A stretch of DNA of 64,000 nucleotides from Oidiodendron maius Zn (taxonomy: Eukaryota > Ascomycota > Leotiomycetes > Myxotrichaceae): contig KN832883.1 of assembly GCA_000827325.1 (NCBI GenBank), positions 1,033,563 through 1,097,562 on the forward strand, written 5' to 3'. Position numbers and translations under genes: made by a program. The notes below the pieces were generated by a model. It did not search any database. It had not been told where the DNA came from and saw only the letters and a program-made list of their open reading frames with translations. This document shows positions 1 to 11,384 of the stretch, one piece after another. Position 1 is the stretch's first letter, and each line of letters starts with the position of its first letter.

Positions 1-459
1 CAGATGCAGGACAAAGAGCCTGGTTACTCATTTGTCATACGTGGAGTATATGATATTGGAAACTCTCTATAGTGTATGACGATTACTCCCACTAAAAAGC
101 GCAAAGGGGAGGTGTATCGTAAGCCCAAGACGACCGAAAAGGGGATCTTCAATATAAATCCCTCACTGGACAACTAAACTCTACAGGTAACTTATCACTA
201 TTTTGTTTTGTAGCTTAAATAAATTCTCTATTCTACTTCTGAGTATTATCCAAGTCTTCGTCTAGCACCTTGATGTCAAACAATGGCGATCTAGTTTGGA
301 GCCTCGGAGAGGATAGAACGCACACACAAGTGTCATCCAGGTGACGATGACCTATTAGAGATCGAAAGAAATGTCGAAAAGACAATAAGGTAAACATAAC
401 TGACTGATCGCTCACGCGGGCTATCATATAATTCATGCACTATTTGCCCATCTTGTAAT
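1..459. other. No gene recognised
   Basis: Only short open frames without family resemblance or codon structure occur here. It is the 3' flank of the decayed aldo/keto reductase that reads leftward from 1.7 kb. Confidence 0.5.
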
Positions 460-1710
460 CTAGTAGTGTCCCTGAATGTCCCTAGTCACGTATGGCTCTG
501 CGAGGTACTTCTCGTCCTCCTCTGTCAACTCTTTACCCCGGGCAGCTAATGTGTCATCTATCCTCTCGATGCTGTTGCACCCAACAATCGGACTCAACAC
601 CCTCTTATTAATCCATGCCAATGCGACAACACTCATCGTCCACCCCTTCCTTTCCGCTACTGTAGTTCCTGTACGCGACCGATGATAACACGATCGCTTT
701 CGGAATGTCCGGGGTACAAAACAAGCCTCATCTTTTTCTCTTGCAACGATCGTGGAGAGAGTTCGGTTGGTGATGGAGGCCTTGCGAGGTGCCATCTGCA
801 TAACGGGGCCCATGGAATAAGGCCAACTCCTGTCTCCTTGCAGAACTTGTTCATTTCTCGCTCTTCCTCTCAGTAAAGTAGATTATAATGATTCTACATG
901 CTAATGAATTTCGTCCAGCCATTCCTCTCTGCGCAGAACTGTATCATTGCGAACTGAAATGTCTACTACAAAAGAGTAGTATTGGTAAATTTCTCAACTA
1001 ATGTCGCATCGCGCCGTGCTCCATGGTGTGCGGAGCAGCTTCACGTGAGCTCGGATTGGGTGATAAAAAGTTTTAGCCTTTTATTTACTCACCCACATGC
1101 TAGAGGCTCCGATATAGCGTACTTTTCCAGCTTTCACAAGGTCATGCAATGCTTCCAGTGTCTCCTCGATTGGCACGTTAGGGTCAAAACGGCGGATCTG
1201 GAGTAGATCGATATATTCGATATCCATACGCTTTAAGCTAGAACCCACAGCCGAGAATATAGCCTTCCGCGAGAGGCCGCCTTGATTCGCAAAATCTTTG
1301 CTCTCTCCATACTTGTGCCTGTAAATCCAAGACTTAGAGCCAGGTGAGTCGCCGACCCAGTTAAAGCACTTGGTCAAGATAACCAACTTCTCACGTGGGA
1401 TCTAATACTTCTTGATAGCCTGCAAACAATTAGTGTTTGTCCTGCGATATCTATGGCAACCCCGTGCCATTGGTATAAGACGTCTTCGTCTGGGCATACC
1501 TTGCCAATGATCTCCTCACTGACCCCGTTGCTGTACACATTCGCGGTGTTCCAAGTGTTCACGCCACGATCGTACGCTGCTTCCAGGATGGGAAGGGCTT
1601 CTTCCTCTTCAAACACTCAAGGTTGCCAGTCTTTATTGCCAAATGATATGGCACCCAGGATTGGAACGGAGACATAGAGGCCACTTTTGCCTAGACGCAC
1701 GTATTTGGCC
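460..1710 (-). pseudogene. Decayed aldo/keto reductase (versiconal hemiacetal acetate reductase-like)
   Basis: Reading leftward, the conserved blocks of a fungal NADPH-dependent aldo/keto reductase appear in order: [115 protein letters not shown] and EEDEKYLAEPYV. Two introns are still recognisable (about 1436-1503 and 963-1092). The frame is broken by four nonsense codons, at 1617-1619, 1402-1404, 894-896 and 870-872. A 5-bp insertion near 667 shifts the frame between VQEL and AERKGW. Each stop sits where the family has Trp, Gln or Arg, so each can be explained by one C-to-T or G-to-A change. No ATG is evident at the 5' end. Related enzymes reduce ketones or aldehydes, often in secondary metabolism. 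This copy cannot make a full protein. Confidence 0.88.
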
Positions 1711-2945
1711 TTGGTTTCACTAATGGACCTGAGAATGTCTGCCGTATCCCTTATTTCCTAGGCTAAGGGCCACGTCAAAAGGTGGAAACACTGTGAGGAA
1801 TAGGAACGAGGCCCAAAGTGCGGGGTACGAGAAGGCAGAAAGCTGGATACGCAAAACAGATTTTTTTTCTCTGCTTGCCTGCCCGTCCGTCTATAGTCCC
1901 ATACCTGGCCATAAACCTCTGCAAGATACGTATTTAGGTCATGCTTGTATGCATGTGCGGGACGGAGTTCGGGAGCCGGAGACTCAGCCCTGTCGCTGAA
2001 CTGCCCACTGCCGTCTTGTAAGTCTTGCCTCACCCTTGCTGAGTTCATAGGCATTCATCTCAAGGGCCAGCTACTTCGGACAATGTGCTCCTGATCCGCT
2101 CGCGCGATTTTGCGTAGGTGGGTCCGCTATGAAAAATGGCTTGGACAGTCCTTCACAAGGATTGAAACAGGAACCAGTTGCTCGGGGCCTGCATTCCCTT
2201 ACTATCCACCGCCCACTGTCCGAACGATCTTTAGGCCTTTAGCCCATAGGTCGCAGCACGAATAGAGACCCTACGACACTGAGGACTGCATCACAAGCCG
2301 AAATTTTCTAGCATACCCACTGATGGATCTGCCAACAATAATCGTCATCAGAGCATGCTATAAGAAGCGAGGAGGCAGTAACATAGCGGGGGAAAGCATA
2401 CCGTAGACGCGAGGAGGTGTGAAGGCTGCACGTAGGTATACCACTGGAGTATGGGGGAATCCTGTTGCGTCAGGGCCAGGCAGAATTCTAGCCGGACTGC
2501 TTGACGCGATGCGCGCCGAGAAGACGAAAAGACAGTTGGCATTTTAGGTCATATGCTATGGCTGGGTATATAGGGTTGTTACGGATACGAGCGGAAGTAG
2601 TGTGATTGTTTGGAGCTTATTTAAGACGTAAAAGGGAATTCAACTCTATACTGTTGTCTACTATATTACCTGCATCCTCAAGTAAGAAACACAAGTTTAT
2701 CTAGACATGTCGTTCTCATAGGAATCCATATGGAATGCTCCTACATTCCTTATGGGTCTTAAAAGTCACTGCAGAGACTATATTTATCTTCACCAATTAT
2801 ATAAGCAATATTTGACAAGGGTGCTTACTTGAGGATTGCTAAGTGTACCACCTCTAGTCTCGGTACATTTCCAATTGTGAATATGGCATGGGATGGGACT
2901 CTCCTAGGATACGGGTGCCTAGTCTAGCGTGCTAGTCAATGCTTC
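1711..2945. other. Intergenic, no gene recognised
   Basis: Short frames only, none with family resemblance. It separates the decayed reductase from the 3' end of the FAD oxidoreductase; both are on the minus strand. Confidence 0.5.
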
Positions 2946-4430
2946 TCAGCGATATCCACACTGTCCCGATTCTGAGCTGAGTTTACTGGCGGCGATAGCT
3001 TCATTGATATTAGGCAGCAAATTCCGAGTGAAATTGAACAGGCTGCTTGATCCAGACGCATCCATTGCATGCCCCGTGTAATGCATTCCCCGATAACCCT
3101 GTAGAGCATTGAGTTGATTGTAGAAGCCGTTGGCAATCGCTTTGGCGGACACCTGTTGTCTGAAGGGAGTATGGCTGGCAAACGCCAAGAAGCGTGGAGT
3201 TGTAGACTTCCCAGAAAGGGTCTGGATGTTTTCTGCTATTATTGCCTTTACCTTATCCTCAGGAAGAACTGTCATTGCACCATAGAAAGCGTAGAATGTG
3301 GTATTTACTATCGACGCCCCAATACGAAACGTATACGGTTGCAGGGGGATATTGTAGGGCGTGTTGCTAGCTGCATTTGTGTAAAAGTACCCAGGTTTCA
3401 GCCCCGTATCAGTGACTAAAGCAGTGTACCAGGAAGTATAGTAGATTTGGGAGAAGACTCTGTGTTCTTGGCTATCAAGGTCGAAAGGCGTGAGGTTGTC
3501 AAGAACAATTGGTGCGCTGAAGAGCACATGAGATGCCAGAATCAGCTTCTTCGTTGTCGGGGTCTGCACCACGAGCGACACGCTGTCGTTGGTTCGCTTT
3601 GCCGCAATAACCTGGGAATTGAGCAGAGAGTTGCTCCCGAGCTCCTTTTCAGCCTTTCCAAACAACTCGGAATTATTTCTCGTAGTCACGGATGAACTTC
3701 GATGACCACTGAGTAGGGGCGTGGCGGCTGCGTTGCAGCCGAAGATGGCATAGAGTGTAAGCTGATCAAGCAAGTTGTTGTCAGGACCGCTCAGACTCCA
3801 AATTGTGTATGCAGAGTCCTCGAGAGAGTATTTTTTGATGAATTGCCCAAAGGGAAGCAGCAAATCCGTAGGTACAGGCTGTGGCAGATGCAAACCTAGC
3901 GCGGGATTGGGGTAATACTGATTTGTCTGAGCGGCATATGCTGCGAGACTGGTGTCTCCTGTTGCGGGCGTCACATTCTGTCCTGTCTTGAAGTCCGCAA
4001 TGATGGCGCCGCTCGCTGCGTGGAGTGGAATGAGCGGGACATTAAATCGGGCGAAGAAATCCCGGGTGATGCTGTCATTGTCATATGCCTGAACCCCATA
4101 CTCCAGCGCCAGACCAGTCGTAGGATCAGTGTACTATAATGAACCAAAGCCATATTAACGAGCTGATGCTATGACGCGTCTTGTCCTGCTTACGGTATTC
4201 ACATGTCCACCAAAATGGGACTCCTTCTCGACCACGACGACACTTCTGCCCATATCTTTCATTGCAATGGCCCCATACGCACCCGAAGCGCCACCGCCTA
4301 TTACGACAAGATCTCGCACTAGCACGTTCTCCGCTGCGTACGAGCAAGCGTGGAACTGCGCGGAGTCTGATCTTGACAATCCGGACGCTATAGCGAAACC
4401 GACGCACACAAAAAGGGGTAAGCGAAACAT
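2946..4430 (-). CDS. Secreted FAD-dependent amine-oxidase-type oxidoreductase (beta-cyclopiazonate dehydrogenase-like)
   Basis: Two exons, 4430-4194 and 4133-2946, joined across a GTAAGC..TATAG intron, give 474 residues. Residues 1-24 form a hydrophobic signal peptide. The FAD-binding Rossmann motif VIGGGASGAYGA lies at about 43-54, followed by VVVVEKESHFGGH, the usual second FAD contact. Exon 2 opens with YTDPTTGLALEYGVQ and continues DFFARFNVPL, the layout of fungal flavin amine oxidases annotated as beta-cyclopiazonate dehydrogenase-like. In cyclopiazonic acid biosynthesis the family member closes a ring by oxidising a C-N bond. The substrate here is unknown: no PKS-NRPS or prenyltransferase of that pathway lies in the window. 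The start is the only ATG that places a signal peptide before the FAD motif. The reading frame is intact. A general secreted flavin oxidase is the alternative. Confidence 0.85.
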
Positions 4431-6093
4431 GCTGTTGGCTGCAAGGGATCAAGGAGGCCGCTTTGTGCACATGGACGCGAAGAGAATGTCTTTAATGTTG
4501 AATAATGTACTCTACAAACAAAGTGACGTTACTTCCTCGAGCAAACATTAGGGCCGGCAGGTTGACTGCCTGCCCGGCTTCCGTGGCAGGCGGTTCGTAA
4601 ACTACGATGCAAAGCCATGCCGCGCATTTTCGGAAGCCGAATACCGGGCGTAGCTGTACAGATGTGATGCAAGATAAGGCATCTTTATCGTTCTATCTCG
4701 GCCCGAACCTTTGCGTCAATACCACCACCGTCTTATTCAACCAGACTTAGCCACTGTTCAGCACGATTTCAGGGTTGTCCGGAAAGCAGCCCAAACCCGG
4801 GTCAGCAAAACTACTGCCATGAGGACAGTAAGTTCCGGCAGTGACATCTACCACCAATCTCATATGCTACTCCCCTTCCGAACAACTGCATATGCTACTC
4901 CCTCCGAGCAATCGCATATGTTACTCCCTCCGAACAATTGACTATTCTCTACTCTATAGTTGGCGTATTCCAGCTCGTAAAGTGAGTGTTGCGAACGAGC
5001 TTACGAATAGGCTCCGGCTCCGACTCCTCGCAGAAATGCAAGCGCGTGCCATGGCCAAGAATAATAAGGAGTATGACCACGAGTTCGGAGCGGCAGAGAC
5101 GCTTGTCGGCCAAGAGGCTCTTACGAGTCGATGGCGGGGATAGGTAGGAAGAAGGTCAATTGTACTTACAAGTAGACGATATGAAAGTTAGTGTGCTGGG
5201 CTCACGGCATATAACTACACCCATAATATACCCTAGACTAGGTAGAAGGCAAGTCTGCTAGTGCTCGGCCTAACCCAAGCTCCTGGTCGTAGTCTTTTCT
5301 GTGAGATATAACGGCTATTGGGCCGATGCATGCATTCGGAGGTAGCAAGGTGAATATCAACATCGTGTCAGGCGTAAACAATCGCACCTTTGTTGCCCTG
5401 TTCCTCTGGGGCGCTTTGATACTAATAGAGGCCATGATCAACGAAAACTCGACTGGCTATTGGTTAGAATTCCGAGAGGCGCCTGTACGGAGGAGCGAAA
5501 GGCTGGATATGTTATTAGACCTAATACTGTGTAATTTGACCCCTACGCCTCCTACAATCATGTAAACGCTTACTATAATACTTATGCGTATTCTGAATTA
5601 TCTCTTGATTAAACTCCTCCTTAAAGACCCGCTTAAACTGCTTGTTATGTAATAAGAAATATAAACAGATCGTGTGATATTTTGGTGTTGTGCCGCTTTT
5701 TGCTCCTCCGTACAGGGCGCAAACAAGAACTGTGCGGCTGTACGAAGTCGTAAGCGCTAAAGATAAGATTTAGGCTCATCGTACGTACGTGGTACACTTA
5801 AATGAAGGGAGCGCCCCGGGAAGTCCAGAGCCTAACATTTTAACTCGTCTTCTCGTCGTTCGATGAGGGTCAGTCGGCGTGTGCCCCTAATTTATATCAG
5901 AACACTAATTTAGTCATTTAACTAGCATATATCCCCTCTTGGTATAACCACTTCGAGGGAGAATCACCGTTCAACCAAATCGCTTTTCGGCCTCTGGCCA
6001 CGCGTCTGATGTCGGCATGCCGGCTGGGGAGACGCAGCTACGGCCAGCAGTTGTGCGTCGTCCCCGCGCGCCCCCGCACTCCAGTTCACAGTC
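4431..6093. other. Intergenic region between divergent oxidoreductase and Zn2Cys6 gene
   Basis: It holds the upstream regions of two divergent genes and a small tandem repeat at 4861-4940. No coding frame has recognisable family features. Confidence 0.5.
4861..4940. repeat. Short tandem repeat, three units of 26-28 bp
   Basis: Three adjacent units share the core CATATGCTACTCCCTCCGA, followed by an RCAAYYG tail. The units differ by a few substitutions and a 2-bp length change. It lies in non-coding sequence. Confidence 0.8.
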
Positions 6094-8546
6094 ATGGACA
6101 TGCAAAACCGTTCCGAAAATGTTGGTCCCGATCTTGCGTGCACCCGCTGCCGTGAACGGAAAATCCGCTGCGGCCGGGAACGCCCACATTGTAGGAACTG
6201 TGAGCGAGACGAGGGAGCGACATGTGTCTATCAAAACCCGGCCAAGAGAGTCAATCATATTAAGCTGCTGTAAGATTAACCCTGCTGCCGCGGTCCCTGC
6301 ATGCCCTAGAACTGGAGACACGTCTGATCCCTTGTTTAGATGTAACAGCGTCGATCGCCTTCATGGCCGCTTGACCAGTATCGAATCGCACCTGGGCCGT
6401 CTGACGGGCAACACTGCCGGCGCACGTGGCTCCGACGACGGTCAAGATGGCGATGAGGATGACGATGATGATGACCCCTCCGTGAGTGCTTCGTTATGCT
6501 CGGACGACTCAACGTACTTGCACGTCTGCCGGAACCAGGTGGATATGGCCGACCGCTACCATGGCCCTTCATCGCTCTTTGTTCTCTGTAACCACTTTCG
6601 AGTACGTGTCTTAGCTACATGCCAACCCAGCGCTCCTTTGCAAAGCATGCTACAGAATCTGTGTGCAGTGGCGGGCGTCACAGAGCCGTTCCCATCCTAC
6701 AGCGATCAAGCCGTCACCCATCTCCTCCCCGAACAGCAGGCAACGGCCGCCATTGACCATTTCCTGCAGCACTTGGATTGTACGACTGACATATTCGTCC
6801 ACAGCAACCTCTTGGCCAATCTCAAGCGCGTATATTCCCAACAACCCAAGCCTGGAGATGATACTTGGGTCATTTGCTTCAAGGCCATCACCCTACTTGT
6901 TCTGGGCACTGAGATCTCAGCCCAGGCTAATAGTCCACTGTTCGGCGACTTTGCCCATTCATTCCTCCCAAGCCGAGCGGCGCTGGTCAACTTCCACTTG
7001 CTAACCACGTCACGGCTCATCAACGTCCAGACTCTCATTCTTCTTGTATGGCAATTGAACTTCCTCACCCTGTACTTGATAATGACTAAGTATCTGTGTC
7101 GTTTAGAGTGTTGCCGCGCAACAGTTTGACCCTCCTGGATGGGCCGAGCTCATTTTCACCCAGGCGTGCATGCTAGCAAGAACCATGGGCCTCCAACACG
7201 CGCAGCTGCTGCCGGACGAAACAGACGACGTGGAGACGCTGGAGCGGGCAAAGGTCCTCCGGTCGCTATACACCCGAGATAAGAGTCTCTTCGTCACCCG
7301 TGGTTCGATCTCATGGCTCCCAAGTTACGACAGCAACATTTCCTTCCAGCTTGATGCCGCCGTGGAGCGTCGGGCGCCTTACTTCGACCGGTTCCGACTG
7401 GCAATGCTCCAGGATAACATATATTGTTTGACCCACGCTGCTTCGCGGGGCAAGGCCAGCACCATGACGAAGTCGTCCGCAGCACTGCAGTCCATTGAAC
7501 AACAGATGGTCGAATATGCACGCTCGTTCAGTATTTTTGACTCTGAGACCTCCTATTCTCCACACCGAGCTTTGATACCCTTGGAATTCCTAGCGACCCG
7601 CATACTTGCCCTACGGAATGGGTCGAAGCCAAGGCACGCCGAGCAACTCCAGTTGGACTCCCGAGCCAGCTGCCTGCTCCTTTTGATTGCCCATGGCGAC
7701 CAGGACCATCGGGTCCATGAAGCATTCAAATCCTTCGTTAGTCGAGAGAATATGGCTGCCAACTGTCCAATAAATGAGGCCATGCCTCCTGCCACCAGGG
7801 GGTATGAAATTCCATTCTCGGGTGTGCTCGATGCTTTTCCGTTACCAGCTTTCTTCATCCTTCTCGACAGTGTTCTCCAACCTACAGAAAACGAGACCAT
7901 GGTACAACCCATTCCAGACCTCGACCTCCTGCAAAGAGTATCCGCCTGCTACGCCCACAACATGAGTCGCATGCAGTCAAATAGCCACCATCGGAAGGTT
8001 TCCTGGATCTTCAGTCAGCTCCTTACTATGGTCGATCTCATCAAGCAAGCCCAGCATCAGCCGGAGACAGCAGTTTCCCCTACACCTCCAACCGACAAGA
8101 GACTATCCGCTCCACCCCCCTATCTCCCACCTCTCCACCCTCAAGCTGTTGACTTCTCTAACTTACCTACGTCGCTCCCACAAGGATGCCCGTCCAATCT
8201 AGCTTCTGCACCCACGCCACCCGTGGATACGTTCGTGCCCTGGGACAACTGGTTATTCGCGCCGGCTCCAATGACACCAGGTACACCGTTTGGGACATCG
8301 AGTTTGGCCAATGGCTTAGGGGCACCCGCACCTGCACCAGATCTGCTCCTTCAGGTATTGCCATCTATTCAAGACCAGACCGACAGCTCAGGCCAGCCAA
8401 TGCAGTGGCCAGCAGCGCCAGAACCCACCCCTACATCACGAAAGCGCATGAAGACGCATGAGGAATTGGATAGTAGCGAAGATAGACCGAGTCCAATGTC
8501 AGAGTTTCTCGCAAGCCAGGAGATACCATTTCACCTTATTTCATGA
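6094..8546 (+). CDS. Zn2Cys6 transcription factor with fungal-specific TF domain
   Basis: Three exons, 6094-6269, 6340-7045 and 7107-8546, give 773 residues. The Zn2Cys6 cluster at about residues 15-45 reads C-X2-C-X6-C-X6-C-X2-C-X7-C, with the basic segment RCRERKIRC between cysteines. A short linker and likely coiled-coil follow (NSVDRLHGRL, SIESHLGRL), then an acidic stretch rich in Asp. The middle-homology region contains the signature FTQACMLARTMGLQ, where fungal_trans domains usually place a conserved helix. The C-terminus is Pro-rich. Such proteins are nuclear regulators binding CGG-type half sites. The start was chosen because the next upstream frame bypasses the cysteines; exon 1 needs this ATG. 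The nearest genes are the divergent FAD oxidoreductase and a distant SDR. Whether either is a target is inference. Confidence 0.9.
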
Positions 8547-11384
8547 TCAATCGACATGTCTTAGGTTTTAGACATTAATGATAGACATTAGTATAAAGGG
8601 ATGTATAATAAAACCAAATTAGGAAAACACCTAGCCCTTTCCTTAAGGCTTACGTGCTAGCACCTTAGCCGCCAGCTAAAAAGATCCAGTTAGCGGGGTA
8701 CACTGCCAGCACTTCTTCAGGACGCGGATGAATAGTCGGTGGTTTGAAGTGGATGGTGAGGAAGGCCAGGCCGGCGGCTGGCTTGATCGCGGCTTAGCCA
8801 GCAGCGAGGATGGTAGTGAGGATGGCAGCGAGGGTGGCAGCGAGAGAAGTGGGGATGAGGTAGTATTGGTCGAGACCAGTATCTCAGTCAGGACAGTAGG
8901 ATCTAGAAAAGTAGAGTTCATTTAACAAAAGAAATAGAGTTAGAGTTTGCAAACAAAAGTAGAGATTTTTTAGAGGCATATAACGGAAAGAACCCTAGTT
9001 CTTTCGGGTGGAAGAGCCACGGAGTGATACCAATACTTCCGTACCTGACGGTGAGATAATCTCGCAGTCTCTCGCGCCTTCATCATTCCGATCCGCCTTA
9101 GCAAGCCAGTTCCCCATGTTGCCCACTCCGATCCTGACAAAACTAACTTGTGTTATCTAATGACCACGACATATCCACACACAGGACGCGAACTACGAGA
9201 AGCGATTGCAGTACCTATAGTGTGTCGGGATTGCTGAGCGGCCCTCAATGCAACGCCTGGAGAAGGTTCTCCCAAGGTTTCTCAGACTATCTCATGATGT
9301 TCTAGCTGACACCATTCTGTATATCATCCTCCGAATACGTGCAAGCACGATATGCCAGCCTTCATCCATTTCTCACTACTACGACCATCCCTACTCCCAT
9401 TATACACCAGGAAATGTTGAGCTACACCCGCGAATCCACCTCTCTTAGTGGTCAGACCGCCGCGACTTCCGACTAAACCTACCCCTGGCTGGGAAAGAGC
9501 CGCAAATTGACGATGTCAACAAGATATCGTACATGTATGAGCTCCGTGCCGCTAGGGCCTAGATCCTGTAGCTTAAGGAACCCGAGTACAGACTATTGCA
9601 CTGGAGACCCATATATCGCATCTGCATGAGCTGAACCACCCTCAAAGCAATAGAGAGTAAGTAGGAAAAGCACAACACGACCCGTTACGGTATTACGCTA
9701 TATAGTTTAGGAGGGTCATGTCTACTGTAAGAGAGAAATGCTGCTTATGTGAACTATTAAATAAGAGCAAGGCTGCGTTAAATGACCGAACTTTTTTATA
9801 GAGCTATGAATATAATACTACTCTCTGCTCTAGTTGAAGCAAAGAGCAGGATTTACAGAGGTTAGGTATGTTGCATAAGCCGGCTCTTTGAGGTCCAGAC
9901 GTTCGGAGCTCTATAAAGGCCATCCTGACTTTGGCTCGTATCTCTTGTTCGTAGATTACAGAGGTTGTTTATATAAGGCTTGCAATCCCAGCCTATCTAC
10001 CTCGCCATGTCAGTGGGGGGGTCAGAGTCGGGCATGATGAGTGTTTTCTCGGTCTTAAGCATGTTTGGATTGATATGGCCTGCCGATAAAGGGTCGTGGA
10101 CCAGTTTGTTCTGTGTGGCGAGTCGGGATATGAAGGCGCTGCAGAGCGGCAAGTAGTTTGAAATTTCCGGCGGTTCGGGGAGCCCAGGTGGCAGGGCGGT
10201 GCGGCTAAGGATGGGAGGCTTGCAGAGAGGTTGGAGGAGTGGACTGGGGAGGTAATGAGGAAGGAAGGGTGGGTTTGGTAATGATGCGTCAACCAGTTTC
10301 GGCCTTTTTTGATTATACTAATAGATTTATAGATTTATATTATTTCTTGATCAGAGGTCAGGTTAATGCGCAGGTTGTGGTCGGATATCAAGGTGAAACT
10401 CAGAGTCATATTAGCTATTGAGTGATGCAGAGACAACTAATTAAGCACAGCTATACTGGAGTAAGGACCGCTTTATATCGACCTATTCGGCTTCTTATTG
10501 ACTCGCATGAATCCTCTGAATCCTGAATCCTAAAGGATATCCCAGATCCTAAGGGATGTGCAATGCGTGCTTGAGGCCCTGATCAATATTACTGCATTTT
10601 CTTATTTTTCTTATTTATTCATGTATATTTTCGTTCACTTCTATACTTTAAGTATATAGTCTAGAGTTTTATACCCAGTGATTCTTTATTTAATATTGAC
10701 CTGTTTATATCTAAAAAAAATTAAAAAAATTAAAAAAATAAAAAAAGGCCATAAAACAGCAAACATACAGTTGCTGTTAAGCTTGGAGAGCCTAAGCTGA
10801 ATCGCAAGTTTATTCTCGGCATTGAAATCATAGGCTCTATCTGTGCAAGCTTTGATCATTATGGACACTGAAAGTAATGCTATTTTATTAGTACATTACA
10901 CGACGCAAGAATATTCAAACGGACTAAAAAGAGGTGGTTCCCTAATGGCCAGTCAGATATCACAATGATATATGCTACATATCTCTTATTCGACCTTTTA
11001 AATACTGGATTTCCATAACAGACCAAGAGCTTGAGTCACGACTATAGGAGAATGCACTTTATAACTATGCGGCTTGAAATTGGGGACATCATGCTCGGAA
11101 AGCTTCGACAGTGGATCCACTGATACTAAACCTCCTTGGGGGTAAAACCAACCAAGTGAAAAGAAAGAATTTAATAACAGACCATTATTTGCTAAGTAGT
11201 CCACAAATGGTTTTGGCTAGAAGACGATCAACGAAGGCGGGTTAAAACAAGGATAATATAAGTGTCATATACGGAGAAAAGAAGTATTAGTAGACTTAAA
11301 ATTATTTATTCAGTGACTAGATTTATCAATACAACACCATTCATTTTATCTCTAATACTCTTGTCATTTTTGGTTTCCCCGACA
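8547..11384. other. 2.8-kb intergenic region with degraded repeats
   Basis: It contains a solo LTR at 10345-10588 and a short GAGGATGGCAGC-type repeat near 8800-8850. Several scraps of open frame have no family resemblance. Nothing else can be supported. Confidence 0.5.
10345..10588 (+). mobile_element. Solo LTR, copy A (most degraded)
   Basis: This 244-bp copy shares blocks with copies at 40879 and 61403: GAGGTCA, GCGCAGGTTGTGGTCGGATA, TCAAGGTGAAACTC, GTGATGCAGAGACAACTA and a terminal GCTTGAGGCCCTGATCAA. The expected TGTTGA..TCAACA ends are altered to TCTTGA..TCAATA. Flanking pentamers are TTATT and TTACT, a near match consistent with a 5-bp target duplication. No internal retrotransposon region remains. 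Confidence 0.75.

Noticed and set aside
1758-2054. 98-codon minus-strand frame upstream of the aldo/keto reductase
   Set aside because: No family resemblance, and it is in the wrong place to supply the missing start of that gene.
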